Shown piece by piece: positions 1 to 9,485 of a stretch of DNA of 64,000 nucleotides. The translations under genes and the position numbers were made by a program. The stretch is from Agrobacterium vitis. GTDB taxonomy: Bacteria; Pseudomonadota; Alphaproteobacteria; Rhizobiales; Rhizobiaceae. The stretch lies in the NCBI RefSeq assembly GCF_014926405.1, contig NZ_JACXXJ020000003.1, forward strand, positions 603,001 to 667,000, given 5' to 3'. The notes below the pieces were generated by a model, which saw nothing but the letters and a program-made list of their open reading frames with translations, ran no database searches and had not been told where the DNA came from. The number at the start of each line of letters is the position of its first letter. Positions within the stretch are counted from its first letter, which is position 1.

Positions 1-623
1 CCTGGGTGCCGGTCGAGCCATGGGAGCCGGGCGATCTCGGCATTCCCGTCATCGACGGGCCGAAGGGCGCCAAGCTGGCGCTGATCATCTGCCACGACGG
101 CATGTTCCCGGAAATGGCGAGGGAATGCGCCTATAAGGGCGCAGAAATCATGATCCGCACGGCAGGCTATACCGCACCGATCCGCGAATCCTGGCGCTTC
201 ACCAACCAGTCCAACGCCTTCTGCAATCTGATGGTCACAGCCAATGTCTGCATGTGCGGTTCGGACGGCACATTCGACAGCATGGGCGAAGGGATGATCT
301 GCAATTTCGACGGCTCGATCATCGCCCACGGCACATCAGGCCGCGTCAACGAGATCATCACCGCCGAGGTCCGCCCCGATCTGGTGCGCGAGGCGCGCCT
401 CGGCTGGGGTGTGGAAAACAACATCTACCAGCTGGGCCATCGCGGCTATGTCGCGGTTGCCGGTGGGGCGCAGGATGCGCCCTACACTTACATGCACGAC
501 CTGGCAGCAGGCCGCTATCGCCTGCCCCGGGAAGACGAGGTGAAGATCACCGACGGCACAGCCTGCGGCTTTGAAAAACCCACTCGCCTCTACGGCAAGC
601 CTGCCAAATCCGCCGCCGAATAG
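1..623 (+). CDS. amiF: Formamidase AmiF, 3' part (5' end outside window)
   Basis: C-terminal ~206 residues of a carbon-nitrogen hydrolase (nitrilase superfamily) that hydrolyses formamide to formate and ammonia. The reading frame is open to the window edge and the residues at the edge read [10 protein letters not shown], typical of the middle of AmiF, so the GTG at 6 is not the start. The nucleophile motif is visible as ICHDGMFPE (Cys of CHDG, about residue 30 of the visible part). It is followed by the conserved [19 protein letters not shown] stretch and the formamidase/aliphatic amidase tail. The Glu and Lys of the Glu-Lys-Cys triad lie upstream and cannot be checked. It ends 14 bp before biuH and is probably cotranscribed with it, supplying ammonia in the same nitrogen-scavenging operon. 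Aliphatic amidase AmiE is the alternative; CHDGMFPE favours AmiF. Confidence 0.8.
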   Translation, partial: WVPVEPWEPGDLGIPVIDGPKGAKLALIICHDGMFPEMARECAYKGAEIMIRTAGYTAPIRESWRFTNQSNAFCNLMVTANVCMCGSDGTFDSMGEGMICNFDGSIIAHGTSGRVNEIITAEVRPDLVREARLGWGVENNIYQLGHRGYVAVAGGAQDAPYTYMHDLAAGRYRLPREDEVKITDGTACGFEKPTRLYGKPAKSAAE

Positions 624-637
624 GAGCCATCATCGAT

Positions 638-1333
638 ATGTCCACAGAGACAAAACTTCATACGCTTGCCGCCGATCCCTATCCCTGGCCCTATAACGGC
701 GATTGGCGACCTGACAATACCGCACTAGTTATCATCGACATGCAGACCGATTTCTGCGGCCCCGGCGGTTACGTCGATCATATGGGTTATGACCTGTCGC
801 TGGTGCGCGCGCCGATCGAGCCGATCAAGGCGGTGCTGGCAGCCATGCGGGCCAAGGGCTACCATATCATCCACACCCGCGAAGGCCATCGCCCTGACCT
901 CGCCGACCTGCCCGCCAACAAACGCTGGCGTTCGCAGAGGATCAAATCCGGCATCGGTGATCCCGGCCCCTGCGGTCGCATTCTGGTGCGCGGCGAACCG
1001 GGCTGGAACATTATCGAGGAACTGGCCCCGCTGGATGGCGAAACCATTATCGACAAGCCTGGCAAAGGCTCGTTCTGCGCCACGGATCTGGAATTGATCC
1101 TCAACCAGAAGCGCATCCAGAATATCATTCTCACCGGCATAACCACCGATGTCTGTGTTCACACCACGATGCGCGAGGCCAATGACCGGGGCTTTGAATG
1201 CCTGCTACTGGAAGATTGCTGCGGCGCGACTGACTACGGCAATCACCTCGCCGCCATCAAAATGGTGAAAATGCAGGGCGGCGTGTTCGGCGCGGTCTCC
1301 AATTCGAAAGACCTGATCGAGGCCCTGCCGTGA
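638..1333 (+). CDS. biuH: Biuret hydrolase (cysteine hydrolase, isochorismatase-like)
   Basis: 231-aa isochorismatase-like cysteine hydrolase that converts biuret to allophanate plus ammonia in the cytosol. The Asp-Lys-Cys triad is complete: Asp34 in VIIDMQTDF, Lys140 in [10 protein letters not shown] and Cys173 in [16 protein letters not shown]. The stretch PYPWPYNG near the N terminus and the whole body match, from memory, the characterised Rhizobium BiuH closely, with numbering shifted by two. It starts at ATG 638 with GGAG upstream. It overlaps the next gene by 4 bp (GTGA), indicating translational coupling with cyanuric acid hydrolase, whose product decarboxylates spontaneously to biuret. 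Confidence 0.9.
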   Translation: MSTETKLHTLAADPYPWPYNGDWRPDNTALVIIDMQTDFCGPGGYVDHMGYDLSLVRAPIEPIKAVLAAMRAKGYHIIHTREGHRPDLADLPANKRWRSQRIKSGIGDPGPCGRILVRGEPGWNIIEELAPLDGETIIDKPGKGSFCATDLELILNQKRIQNIILTGITTDVCVHTTMREANDRGFECLLLEDCCGATDYGNHLAAIKMVKMQGGVFGAVSNSKDLIEALP

Positions 1334-2391
1334 CCACATGTTTCCGCGCCTCGGTTTACCGCGTTGCCGCCGCTGCCCCGGATGACATATCCGGCGTTGA
1401 AGCGCTGATTGCTGGTGGCCTCGATCCGCAAAGCATCGTCGCGGTGCTGGGCAAGACCGAGGGCAATGGCTGCGTCAACGATTTCACCCGTGGTTTTGCC
1501 ACCGCCACATTCGAACAGCTGTTTGCCCGCCTCGGTGTGACAGGCGTTTCCATTGTCATGTCCGGCGGCACGGAAGGGGCGCTGTCGCCTCACTGGACGA
1601 TTTTTGCCCGTGAACGGGTGGAGGCAGCGCCCAACCGCTCGCTCGCCATCGGCGTTGCCCGCACAGCCGATCTCCTGCCGGAACATCTGGGCCGCAAGGA
1701 ACAGGTGGATCTGGTCGCTCAGGGCGTGCGGACCGCCATGGTTGATGCCGGGATAAACAATCCGGCGGATGTGCATTTCGTGCAGATCAAATGCCCGCTG
1801 CTGACCTCAGCACGGGTAGCGCAAGCGCAGGCGCGTGGCAAACGCACGGTTATTGCCGAGACGTTGAAATCCATGGGTTATTCACGCGGCGCCTCGGCGC
1901 TTGGCGTCGCCGTGGCGCTGGGCGAGCTTGATATGGACGATATCCAGGACGCTGACATCTGCCGCACGCTCGACCTTTATTCTGCCCGCGCCTCCACCTC
2001 GGCGGGCGTGGAACTGACCGATCACGAAATCATCGTTCTCGGCATGAGCGATCATTGGAGCGGACCATTTGCCATGACGCATACCGTGATGTTCGACGCC
2101 ATGGATGCGCCGAGCGTGCGGGCCGCCTGGTCCGACATGCCGCTTGGAAAACTGAGCGCCGTGCTGGCCAAGGCCGAACCCGATCCGCGCGGCACCGTGC
2201 GGGGTAAACGCCACACCATGCTTGAGGATAGCGACATTTCCGGCACCCGCCATGCCCGCGCCTTTGTCGGCGGCGTGCTGGCTGGCGTGTTTGAGGAAAC
2301 GGACCTGTATGTGTCTGGTGGAGCCGAACATCAGGGACCGCCCGGCGGCGGGCCGGTGGCAATTATTGTTGAGCGGGAGGATTGGGCATGA
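1330..2391 (+). CDS. atzD: Cyanuric acid amidohydrolase (AtzD/TrzD family)
   Basis: 353-aa ring-opening hydrolase of the barbiturase/AtzD family: cyanuric acid to 1-carboxybiuret, which decarboxylates to biuret. The fold has three repeated domains, each giving a Lys/Ser pair. Visible are [11 protein letters not shown] (Lys42), [13 protein letters not shown] (Ser78) and the third-domain [15 protein letters not shown] near the C terminus, with [12 protein letters not shown] and [12 protein letters not shown] between. Full family length. The GTG start overlaps the biuH stop by 4 bp, and the stop overlaps the next ATG by 4 bp. Barbiturase is the alternative, but flanking biuret, triuret and allophanate hydrolases support cyanuric acid. 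Confidence 0.9.
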   Translation: MTTCFRASVYRVAAAAPDDISGVEALIAGGLDPQSIVAVLGKTEGNGCVNDFTRGFATATFEQLFARLGVTGVSIVMSGGTEGALSPHWTIFARERVEAAPNRSLAIGVARTADLLPEHLGRKEQVDLVAQGVRTAMVDAGINNPADVHFVQIKCPLLTSARVAQAQARGKRTVIAETLKSMGYSRGASALGVAVALGELDMDDIQDADICRTLDLYSARASTSAGVELTDHEIIVLGMSDHWSGPFAMTHTVMFDAMDAPSVRAAWSDMPLGKLSAVLAKAEPDPRGTVRGKRHTMLEDSDISGTRHARAFVGGVLAGVFEETDLYVSGGAEHQGPPGGGPVAIIVEREDWA

Positions 2392-3908
2392 CTGCCAGTG
2401 CAATCGGCATTGAAACCGCCGCCATGACCATGCGGTTCGGCAGCTTCACCGCCCTCGATGCGGTCTCCATCAAGGTGAAAGCCGGTTCATTCCACGCCCT
2501 GCTGGGCGAAAACGGCGCGGGCAAATCAACCCTGGTCAAATGCATCATGGGCTTTTACCGCCAGACCTCCGGCCAATTGCTGGTCGAGGACCGGGAGGTG
2601 GAGATCGCCTCGCCCCGCGATGCGGCAGCGCTGGGGCTTGGCATGGTCTACCAGCATTTCACGCTGGTGCCATCGCTGACCGGCGCGGAAAACCTAGTGA
2701 TTAGCCGCAATGCCGTGCCTGCAATGATCAACTGGCGACGCGAACGCCAAGCGCTGGCGGATTTCATGGCCACCATGCCCTTCCAGATTCCGCTGGAGCG
2801 CCCGGTGCGGGAACTGTCGGCGGGCGAAAAGCAGAAGCTGGAAATCATCAAGCAGCTCTATCTCGGACGCCGGTTCCTGATCCTTGACGAGCCGACATCG
2901 GTGCTGACGCCCGCCGAGGCCGACGACATGCTGGGCCTGGTGCGGGGCATGACCGAGCGTGGTGCGCTGACAGTGCTGATGATTTCCCACAAATTCCACG
3001 AGGTGCAAAAATTCGCCGATGCGGTGTCAGTGCTGCGGCGTGGCAAGCTGGTTGGCTCGGGCCGCACAGCCGACCTGACAACGCAGGACATGGCGGCAAT
3101 GATGATCGGCGATGTCAAGCTGGCCAAGCTGGACAGCCGTTTGCCGGTCGCAGACGCCAGCCCTTCCATCCTGTCGATCCGGGGGATGAAAACCAGTGAC
3201 CGCAGCGGTCTGAAGAGCATCGAGGTCGATGATCTCAAGGTCAGAGCTGGCGAAATCGTCGGGATTGCTGGCATTTCCGGCAATGGCCAGAAGGAACTGG
3301 CCGAATTGCTGGCCGGGCAACGGCCTGCCGAGGCCGGCGACATCACCGTCAAGGACCGGCCCTATACGGCCACCCGTCAGGAAACGCGGGCCGCCAATGT
3401 CCGCTTCATCCCGGAAGAACCGCTGCTGAATGCCTGCGCGCCGAGAATGTCGGTGGCTGAGAACTTGAGTTTTCGCGATTTCGATGTGGATGCCAATGGA
3501 AGGACCCGGTTCTGGCTGAATGCCAAGGCGATGCGCGAGACAGCCGGGCGGTTGATCGCCGATTTCAAGGTCAAGACCGCCTCGCCCGCCTCACCGATTG
3601 CCTCGCTGTCAGGCGGCAATGTGCAGCGCGCCGTGCTGGCGCGGGAACTGACTGGCGATGTCGATCTGCTGGTTGTCTCCAATCCCTGTTTCGGTCTGGA
3701 TTTCTCCGCCGTCGCCGAAATCCGCGCCCGGATCATGAAGGCGCGTAACAATGGCAGCGCCGTGCTGCTGTTTTCCGAGGATCTGGACGAGTTGATGGAA
3801 ATGTCCGACCGCATTGTCGTGATGTCGGATGGCAGGCTGGTGTACGAGACCCCGGCGCGCGGCGCTGACATTGCCGTGATCGGCGCTCATATGGCAGGAC
3901 ATGCATGA
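2388..3908 (+). CDS. ABC transporter, double ATP-binding protein (BMP/sugar-type importer)
   Basis: 506-aa protein with two ABC domains, as in RbsA/MglA and in the nucleoside (BMP family) importers. The N-terminal domain is canonical: [11 protein letters not shown]alker [12 protein letters not shown] signature, [13 protein letters not shown]alker B. The C-terminal domain has the relaxed motifs normal for this family: [26 protein letters not shown] and [15 protein letters not shown] 2388 overlaps the atzD stop as ATGA; a TTG six bases upstream is less likely. Permease and binding-protein genes are not in the window and presumably lie upstream of amiF. By context the imported compound is probably cyanuric acid, biuret or a related ureide, which is an inference. 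Confidence 0.85.
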   Translation: MTASAIGIETAAMTMRFGSFTALDAVSIKVKAGSFHALLGENGAGKSTLVKCIMGFYRQTSGQLLVEDREVEIASPRDAAALGLGMVYQHFTLVPSLTGAENLVISRNAVPAMINWRRERQALADFMATMPFQIPLERPVRELSAGEKQKLEIIKQLYLGRRFLILDEPTSVLTPAEADDMLGLVRGMTERGALTVLMISHKFHEVQKFADAVSVLRRGKLVGSGRTADLTTQDMAAMMIGDVKLAKLDSRLPVADASPSILSIRGMKTSDRSGLKSIEVDDLKVRAGEIVGIAGISGNGQKELAELLAGQRPAEAGDITVKDRPYTATRQETRAANVRFIPEEPLLNACAPRMSVAENLSFRDFDVDANGRTRFWLNAKAMRETAGRLIADFKVKTASPASPIASLSGGNVQRAVLARELTGDVDLLVVSNPCFGLDFSAVAEIRARIMKARNNGSAVLLFSEDLDELMEMSDRIVVMSDGRLVYETPARGADIAVIGAHMAGHA

Positions 3909-4576
3909 TGTTGGATATCAAGGCCCAACCCTTCGCCTTCCGGCTGAAGCTGGATCAGGCGGCGCTTGTCATCATCGACATGCAGCGCGATTTCACCGAG
4001 CCGGGTGGCTTTGGCGAGACGCTCGGCAATGATGTCAGCCTGGTCAGCGCCATCGTGCCGGATGTCAAACGCCTGCTGGAGGCGGCCCGCACCCACGGTC
4101 TTACCGTGATCCACACGATGGAATGCCACAGGCCTGACCTCTCCGACCTGCCGGATGCCAAGCGCAATCGCGGTAGTCCTACACTACGGATCGGTGATGA
4201 GGGGCCGATGGGCCGCATCCTGATTTCAGGGGAATATGGCACCAGCATTTTGCCAGAGCTAGCGCCTGTTGACGGCGAGTTGGTGATCGAGAAGCCCGGC
4301 AAGGGTGCGTTCTATGCCACCAATCTTGGCGAAGAGCTTACAGCGCGCGGCATTACCCAGTTGATCTTTGCCGGTGTCACCACCGAGGTCTGTGTACAGA
4401 CCACGATGCGCGAGGCCAATGACCGGGGCTATGACTGCCTGCTGATTGAAGAAGCCACCGCCAGCTATTTCCCGGCCTTCAAACAATCAACCCTTGAGAT
4501 GATCCGCGCCCAAGGCGGCATTGTCGGCTGGACTGCCCATCTCGACCCCTTTCTGGAGGCGCTTGCCCATGGCTGA
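3905..4576 (+). CDS. trtA: Triuret hydrolase-like cysteine hydrolase
   Basis: 223-aa second isochorismatase-like cysteine hydrolase, a clear paralogue of the biuret hydrolase three genes upstream. The triad is Asp25 (VIIDMQRDF), Lys130 ([10 protein letters not shown]) and Cys163 ([16 protein letters not shown]). The sequence [18 protein letters not shown] replaces the biuret-hydrolase substrate loop, and the N terminus lacks PYPWPYNG. In known cyanuric acid/biuret operons the second cysteine hydrolase is triuret hydrolase, which yields carboxybiuret and ammonia, and this one fits. Start and stop are coupled to neighbours (4-bp ATGA overlap upstream, 8-bp overlap with the cupin gene). The substrate assignment rests on context and family resemblance, not on residues I can prove diagnostic. 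Confidence 0.75.
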   Translation: MMLDIKAQPFAFRLKLDQAALVIIDMQRDFTEPGGFGETLGNDVSLVSAIVPDVKRLLEAARTHGLTVIHTMECHRPDLSDLPDAKRNRGSPTLRIGDEGPMGRILISGEYGTSILPELAPVDGELVIEKPGKGAFYATNLGEELTARGITQLIFAGVTTEVCVQTTMREANDRGYDCLLIEEATASYFPAFKQSTLEMIRAQGGIVGWTAHLDPFLEALAHG

Positions 4577-4913
4577 AACGACCCGTGACAATATGCTGGC
4601 CGGCGGCTGGAAAAGCCTGCCCTATGAGGCGTTCCGTGATGGCGTGACCATTCACTGGATCCACCACTTTGAGGGCGACCAGCCCGGCGTCGCCCTTCTG
4701 GCCTATCAGGCCGGAGCCTCGGTTCCTCGCCACCGCCACGAAGGGCTGGAAACCATTCTGGTGTTGGAAGGCAGTCAGTCGGACGAGACCGGCACCTATG
4801 GCACCGGCTCCTATATTGTCAATGCGGCAGGCACCGAACATTCCGTGTGGAGCATTGATGGCTGCACCGTCCTGATCCAATGGGATCGCCCCGTAACACT
4901 ATTGGAAAACTGA
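4569..4913 (+). CDS. Small cupin-domain protein
   Basis: 114-aa single cupin of the ChrR/anti-ECF type. The metal-binding first motif is seen as [20 protein letters not shown] (His, His, Glu) and the second as [10 protein letters not shown] (His). The likely start is ATG 4569, which overlaps trtA by 8 bp and has GGAGG ten bases upstream. It sits between triuret hydrolase and allophanate hydrolase, where other bacteria carry atzG/atzE/atzH. It has no resemblance to those and its role is unknown. It could sense a pathway intermediate or be a small metal-dependent enzyme. Confidence 0.75.
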   Translation: MAETTRDNMLAGGWKSLPYEAFRDGVTIHWIHHFEGDQPGVALLAYQAGASVPRHRHEGLETILVLEGSQSDETGTYGTGSYIVNAAGTEHSVWSIDGCTVLIQWDRPVTLLEN

Positions 4914-4916
4914 TCC

Positions 4917-6710
4917 ATGCCATTTTCTCAAGCATTTGATATTGCATCGCTTCACGCCGCCTATGCCTCTGGCTGGACGGCGCAGGCAATGATCGAAGAG
5001 GTATTTTCCCGCATTGCTGCCATCAATGATCCCGGCATTTTCCTTAAGCTCGCCGACAAGGCGGACCTGCTGGATCAGGCGCAAGCGCTCGGAGCTTTTT
5101 CACCGGAGACAAAGGCGCTCTGGGGCATTCCTTTTGCCGTCAAGGACAATATCGATGTTGCGGGCCTGCCGACCACCGCCGCCTGCCCGGACTATGCCTA
5201 TACGCCCGAAACCGATGCGACTGTGGTGCGCCTATTGAAAGATGCGGGTGCCCTGGTGATTGGCAAGACCAATCTCGACCAGTTCGCCACCGGCCTGGTC
5301 GGCGTGCGCACGCCCCATGCCATTCCCCGCAACGCAATCGATCCCAAACTGGTCCCCGGCGGCTCCAGTTCCGGTTCGGCTGTGGCGACGGCGCAGGGCA
5401 TTGTCAGCTTCGCGCTCGGCACCGATACGGCAGGCTCTGGCCGCATTCCAGCTGGGCTGAACAATATAGTCGGTTTAAAGCCCTCGGTCGGCGCGTTGTC
5501 TGCCATTGGTGTCATTCCCGCCTGCCGCACGCTTGATTGCGTATCGATCTTCGCGCTGACGGTGGAAGATGCCCACAAGGTCTTCACCGTCGCTGCGAAA
5601 CATGATGCCGAGGACGCCTATTCCCGCCCCATGCCGGTGGGCCATGCGTTGGCGTCCGCGCCGGTTCTGCGCATTGGCGTTCCCGCCAAGGCCGACCGAG
5701 AATTCTTCGGCGACAGCCTTATGGAAGCAAGTTTCGAAAAAGCGCTGGCGGAGCTTTCGGCCATGGGCCACACGCTTGTGGACCTGCCGTTTTCCGGCTT
5801 CTTTGAGGTCGCAAACCTGCTCTATGAAGGTGCCTGGGTGGCCGAACGCTATGCGGCGGTCAAAGACTTTTTCGATGCGAAGCCCGAAAGCTTCCATCCG
5901 GTGACGCACACGATCTACAGCGCGGCGAAAACCCTGACTGCCGCCGATGCCTTTTCCGGCATGTACCGGCTGCAAGCGCTGAAGCAGCAGTTGGCGCCAG
6001 TGATCGCCTCTGTCGATGTGATCTGCGTGCCGACAGCACCCACCCATTACACGCTGGCCGATCTGGAAGAGGAGCCGATCAAGGCCAATTCACGCCTCGG
6101 CACCTATACCAATTTCGTCAATCTTCTGGACATGTGCGGCATTGCCGTGCCGACAGGCAAGCGTGGCGATGGCCTGCCCTCCAGCGTCACGTTGCTGGCA
6201 CCCTTCGGTGCCGATGGCCTGACCGCAGCACTGGGGTCAGCCTTGCACAGCCGCCTTGGCACCACCGTCGGTGCCACCGGCTGGCCGCTGCCGCCGTCAC
6301 CAGAAAAGCCAGTGGAAAAGACCGAGGGTCTGATCCCTGTCATCGTTGTCGGCGCGCATCTGTCCGGCATGCCGCTCAATCACCAACTGACCAGCCTTAA
6401 CGCCAGGTTCCTGCGGGCTGGGACGACATCGGCCAGCTACAAGCTGTTTGCCCTGCCCAACCAGACACCGCCCAAGCCCGGCCTGGTTCGGGTTGAGGAG
6501 GGAGCCGCGATTGCCGTGGAAATCTGGCAGCTAACGCCCGCTGGCTTCGGTCAGTTCGTCAACATGATCCCCTCGCCGATGTGTATCGGCACGGTTTTCC
6601 TGGATGACGGCTCAAGCGCCAAGGGTTTTCTCGTCGAGCCTTCGGCGGTCGAAGGCGCTGAGGACATTACGCATTTGGGTGGCTGGCGGGCCTATATTGC
6701 CAGCCTTTGA
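4917..6710 (+). CDS. atzF: Allophanate hydrolase AtzF
   Basis: 597-aa cytosolic enzyme that converts allophanate to ammonia and CO2, the last step of the cyanuric acid/biuret route. The N-terminal ~460 residues are an amidase-signature domain with Ser-cisSer-Lys catalysis: Lys76 (PFAVKDNID), Ser150/151 (PGGSSSGSAVAT) and nucleophile Ser174 (GTDTAGSGRIPAG). The C-terminal ~130 residues form the extra allophanate-hydrolase domain (IPVIVVGAHLSGMPLNHQL onward), which general amidases lack. ATG 4917 lies 3 bp after the cupin stop. It is the last gene of the operon, followed by the inverted repeat at 6776-7026. No biotin carboxylase domain is fused, so this is AtzF rather than the urea amidolyase type. 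Confidence 0.9.
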   Translation: MPFSQAFDIASLHAAYASGWTAQAMIEEVFSRIAAINDPGIFLKLADKADLLDQAQALGAFSPETKALWGIPFAVKDNIDVAGLPTTAACPDYAYTPETDATVVRLLKDAGALVIGKTNLDQFATGLVGVRTPHAIPRNAIDPKLVPGGSSSGSAVATAQGIVSFALGTDTAGSGRIPAGLNNIVGLKPSVGALSAIGVIPACRTLDCVSIFALTVEDAHKVFTVAAKHDAEDAYSRPMPVGHALASAPVLRIGVPAKADREFFGDSLMEASFEKALAELSAMGHTLVDLPFSGFFEVANLLYEGAWVAERYAAVKDFFDAKPESFHPVTHTIYSAAKTLTAADAFSGMYRLQALKQQLAPVIASVDVICVPTAPTHYTLADLEEEPIKANSRLGTYTNFVNLLDMCGIAVPTGKRGDGLPSSVTLLAPFGADGLTAALGSALHSRLGTTVGATGWPLPPSPEKPVEKTEGLIPVIVVGAHLSGMPLNHQLTSLNARFLRAGTTSASYKLFALPNQTPPKPGLVRVEEGAAIAVEIWQLTPAGFGQFVNMIPSPMCIGTVFLDDGSSAKGFLVEPSAVEGAEDITHLGGWRAYIASL

Positions 6711-6775
6711 GCTTCAATAATACCAAGTCTCGAAGATGCTGACGCATCCCCGACTTGAAGACATTGAAAATATGC

Positions 6776-7026
6776 ACAGTACACATTGCAAAGGTTTTTA
6801 TCTGCCGCTTACCCCCTCTGCCTTGCCAGGCATCTCCCCCTCAAGGAGGGAGATCGACTCGGAGCGAGCGTTTCGCTTCACATTTACCGTTCAAAATGTC
6901 GGAGATCACGACGGTAGTCGATAAGTTGGGCGGAAAAGTCTATCCGATCTCCCCCCGTGAGGGGGAGATGTCCGGCAGGACAGTGGGGGGTAAGCGGCAC
7001 ATAAAAACGTTTGCGGCGTGTACTGT
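6776..7026. repeat. Long inverted repeat (two ~82-bp arms) between convergent operons
   Basis: The left arm (6776-6856) and right arm (6945-7026) are imperfect reverse complements. Both contain the core GCCGCTTACCCCC, a GTTTTTAT or GTTTTTAT-like tract, and an internal small palindrome ATCTCCCCCTC/GAGGGAGAT (left) or its GGGGGAGAT counterpart (right). About 88 bp of unrelated DNA separate the arms. No ORF with family features lies in 6711-7071. The element fits a REP/MITE-like intergenic repeat of rhizobia, and as RNA its hairpins could end transcription from the two convergent operons. No transposase or flanking target duplication was recognised. Confidence 0.7.
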
Positions 7027-7071
7027 GAAGAACACAAAGAGTCATTTTCAATGAACCTTTGTATAAGCCCC

Positions 7072-8466
7072 TCAAGACCGTGGCGGCTGCGGCCAAGTGT
7101 TGATCCGCCCGGTCCAGCTTTCAAACAGTTTCGACAGTTTCAGCACGGTCAGATCACCAAACCGTGGACCGACGATCTGCAAGCCAATCGGCATGCCGCT
7201 GTTTGAAAAGCCGCAATTGATCGATGCCGCTGGCTGTTCCGACATGTTCCACGGCACCGTGAAGGCAATATGCTCGAAAGGCTTTTGCGGATCATTGGTT
7301 GGCGAGGCCCATTCCGCCGGATAGGAAACGACAGGATTGATCGGCGACAGAACCGCGTCGACGCGGGTAAACAGCGCGCCGCAGGTCTTGCGCATCTCTA
7401 TGGTCTGGCCAAAGCCCTTGACCGCATCGACGCCACTGACATTGGCACCACCCTCGGCCCATTCATAGATATAGGGCAGGATCATCTGGCGCTTTTCCGT
7501 GCTGAGCGCGGCAATATCGCCCCAGAATTTTGCCCGCCAGAAGACGTCCAGCCCATCCAGCATGGCGCGGTTCATCACCGGGCCAACCTCGAAAACCTCG
7601 GCCCCTGCCGCCTCGAACCGCTTGGCGGCGGCAATAATTGCCTCGCGCACCTCCTCCTCGGCCGCAAGACCGCAGCCTGCATCCAGCATGAGGCCGATTT
7701 TCATGCCGCTGATATCGATATCCTCGTCCAGCCAGTTGATCGTCTCTGGGGGAAGACTGGTCCCGTCGCGCCAGTCCGGACGGGCCAGGGTCATCATCGA
7801 ATAGGCCGCGTCATCGACGCAGCGGGTCATTGGCCCGGCGCAACGCCCGACATAATAGGGATCAACAGGGATGCGGCCATGGCTGGGCTTAAAGCCGAAC
7901 AACCCGGTCCATCCGGCTGGCAGGCGCACCGATCCACCGATATCCGTACCGATATGCAGCGGGCCGAACCCGGCAGCCCCTGCCGCTGCCGCACCGGCAC
8001 TGGAGCCGCCGGGATTTTGGCTGAGATCCCAGGGATTGCGGCTCAGCGGATGAAAACTCGACAGGCCAGAAGACAGCATTCCATAATCCGGGCAGGTGGT
8101 CTTGGCGAAAATCACCGCGCCGTCTTCGCGCATCCGGGCCGCAATCGGCGCGTCCGCCGCAGCAGGCACGAGATCGACGGCGGCAGTGCCGAGCGGCACC
8201 GGCTGGCCTCTGGTAGCGATCAGCTCCTTCAGCGAGACAGGAATGCCATCGAGCGGGCCGAGGGCCGCGCCGCGCTGCCAGCGATCCGTGGAGGCGCGGG
8301 CCTGGGTGCGGGCGCTTTCAGGGTCATAGAGGTAAAGCGCCTGAACCGACGGCTCGAAAGCATCGATCCGGGCCTCAACCGCGTTCCAATAGTCTTCCGG
8401 CGACAAGGTCTTGGCGCTGAAACCGGCAATCAGCTCCCGGATGGTCAAGTCAACAAGATCGGTCAT
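7072..8466 (-). CDS. Amidase-signature family amidase
   Basis: 464-aa amidase with the full Ser-cisSer-Lys machinery: Lys80 (GIPVSLKELIATRG), Ser155/156 (NPGGSSAGAAAAG) and nucleophile Ser179 (GTDIGGSVRLPAG). It resembles broad-specificity or aryl-acylamidase/AtzF-like amidases but has no allophanate hydrolase C-terminal domain. It is the last gene after a Dpp-type importer on the same strand, 26 bp downstream of the dppF-like gene, so it probably hydrolyses an amide or peptide-like compound brought in by that importer. The exact substrate cannot be read from the sequence. Confidence 0.85.
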   Translation of the reverse strand: MTDLVDLTIRELIAGFSAKTLSPEDYWNAVEARIDAFEPSVQALYLYDPESARTQARASTDRWQRGAALGPLDGIPVSLKELIATRGQPVPLGTAAVDLVPAAADAPIAARMREDGAVIFAKTTCPDYGMLSSGLSSFHPLSRNPWDLSQNPGGSSAGAAAAGAAGFGPLHIGTDIGGSVRLPAGWTGLFGFKPSHGRIPVDPYYVGRCAGPMTRCVDDAAYSMMTLARPDWRDGTSLPPETINWLDEDIDISGMKIGLMLDAGCGLAAEEEVREAIIAAAKRFEAAGAEVFEVGPVMNRAMLDGLDVFWRAKFWGDIAALSTEKRQMILPYIYEWAEGGANVSGVDAVKGFGQTIEMRKTCGALFTRVDAVLSPINPVVSYPAEWASPTNDPQKPFEHIAFTVPWNMSEQPAASINCGFSNSGMPIGLQIVGPRFGDLTVLKLSKLFESWTGRINTWPQPPRS

Positions 8467-8492
8467 TCCTGGCTTTCTATATCTTTGGTCTT

Positions 8493-9485
8493 TTATCGGA
8501 TGAAGGTGTCAGTCCCGGCCATCACCTCGGCACGGTGGCAGGCAGCCTCGCGTCCGGGCATGATCTCGCGCAGCGCTGGCTGTTCCATGGTGCAGCGTGT
8601 CTGCGCCAGTGGACAGCGGCCACGGAACGCGCAGCCGATATCGGGATCGCCGCTGATACCAGGCAGAGGGGCAGGTTTTTGCGGCCTGCCGAAACGGTGA
8701 ACGCTTGGCTCGGCATCGGCCAGAATTTTCGTATAGGGATGCAGGGGCTGCTCGAAAACCGCATGGGCCGGTCCCTGCTCCACCAGCCTGCCGCGATACA
8801 TCACCCCGACCCGATCGGCGATACAATCCACCACCGCCAGATTATGGGTGATGAACAGGAAGCTGACGCCGCGTGTGCGGCGCAGATCCATCAACAGGTT
8901 GAGAACCTGACCCTGGACGGAGAGATCGAGCGCCGAGACCGCCTCATCGGCCACGACAAGTTTCGGTTCGGTGATCAAGGCACGGGCAATGGCGATGCGC
9001 TGGCGCTGGCCACCGGAAAATTCATGCGGATAGCGCTGCGCATGACTGGCCTGCAAGCCGACACTTTCCAGCATGGCGGCGACTTTCTCGCGGATTGCTG
9101 TCTTGCCCGGCCTGGGCGTCAGCACATGCAAGGGTTCAGCGATAATCCGCCCGATGGTCTGGCGCGGATCGAGCGAGCCGAACGGGTCCTGAAACACCAT
9201 CTGGAAGTCCTGCCGCTTACGCTTCAGCGCTTCAAGCGACAGCGAAAACAGATCGTCGCCGTCAAACAGGACATGGCCTGACGTCGGGCGATCAAGCGCC
9301 ATTACTAACCGAGCTAGGGTGGATTTTCCGCAGCCGCTTTCACCGACAATGCCATAGATCTCGCCGCGCCCAACCGTCAGCGACACCTCATCCAGCGCCC
9401 GGCTGGTATGCGGCTTCCCGAACAGCGGACGGCTGACATAGTCGCGGGCAAGCATGCGGATATCGAGAAGATTGTCGTCGGTCAT
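8493..9485 (-). CDS. Oligopeptide/dipeptide ABC importer ATP-binding protein (DppF-type)
   Basis: 330-aa cytosolic ATPase of a peptide/opine/nickel-class importer. Visible motifs are Walker A GESGCGKSTL, signature [15 protein letters not shown], Walker B LVVADEAVSALD and the H-loop FITHNLAVV. The C-terminal oligopeptide-transporter extension carries a Cys cluster (CAFRGRCPLAQTRC) of the kind reported to hold an Fe-S cluster in some DppD/F proteins. It overlaps the DppD-type gene upstream by 4 bp. It is the second ATPase of the set at 8493-13936. Confidence 0.9.
   Translation of the reverse strand: MTDDNLLDIRMLARDYVSRPLFGKPHTSRALDEVSLTVGRGEIYGIVGESGCGKSTLARLVMALDRPTSGHVLFDGDDLFSLSLEALKRKRQDFQMVFQDPFGSLDPRQTIGRIIAEPLHVLTPRPGKTAIREKVAAMLESVGLQASHAQRYPHEFSGGQRQRIAIARALITEPKLVVADEAVSALDLSVQGQVLNLLMDLRRTRGVSFLFITHNLAVVDCIADRVGVMYRGRLVEQGPAHAVFEQPLHPYTKILADAEPSVHRFGRPQKPAPLPGISGDPDIGCAFRGRCPLAQTRCTMEQPALREIMPGREAACHRAEVMAGTDTFIR

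Noticed and set aside
7270..8700. 476-codon open frame on the + strand opposite the amidase and dppF-type genes
   Set aside because: It is antisense to two genes with complete catalytic motifs, its product is Arg/Gly/His-rich low-complexity sequence with no domain, and no ribosome binding site precedes it.
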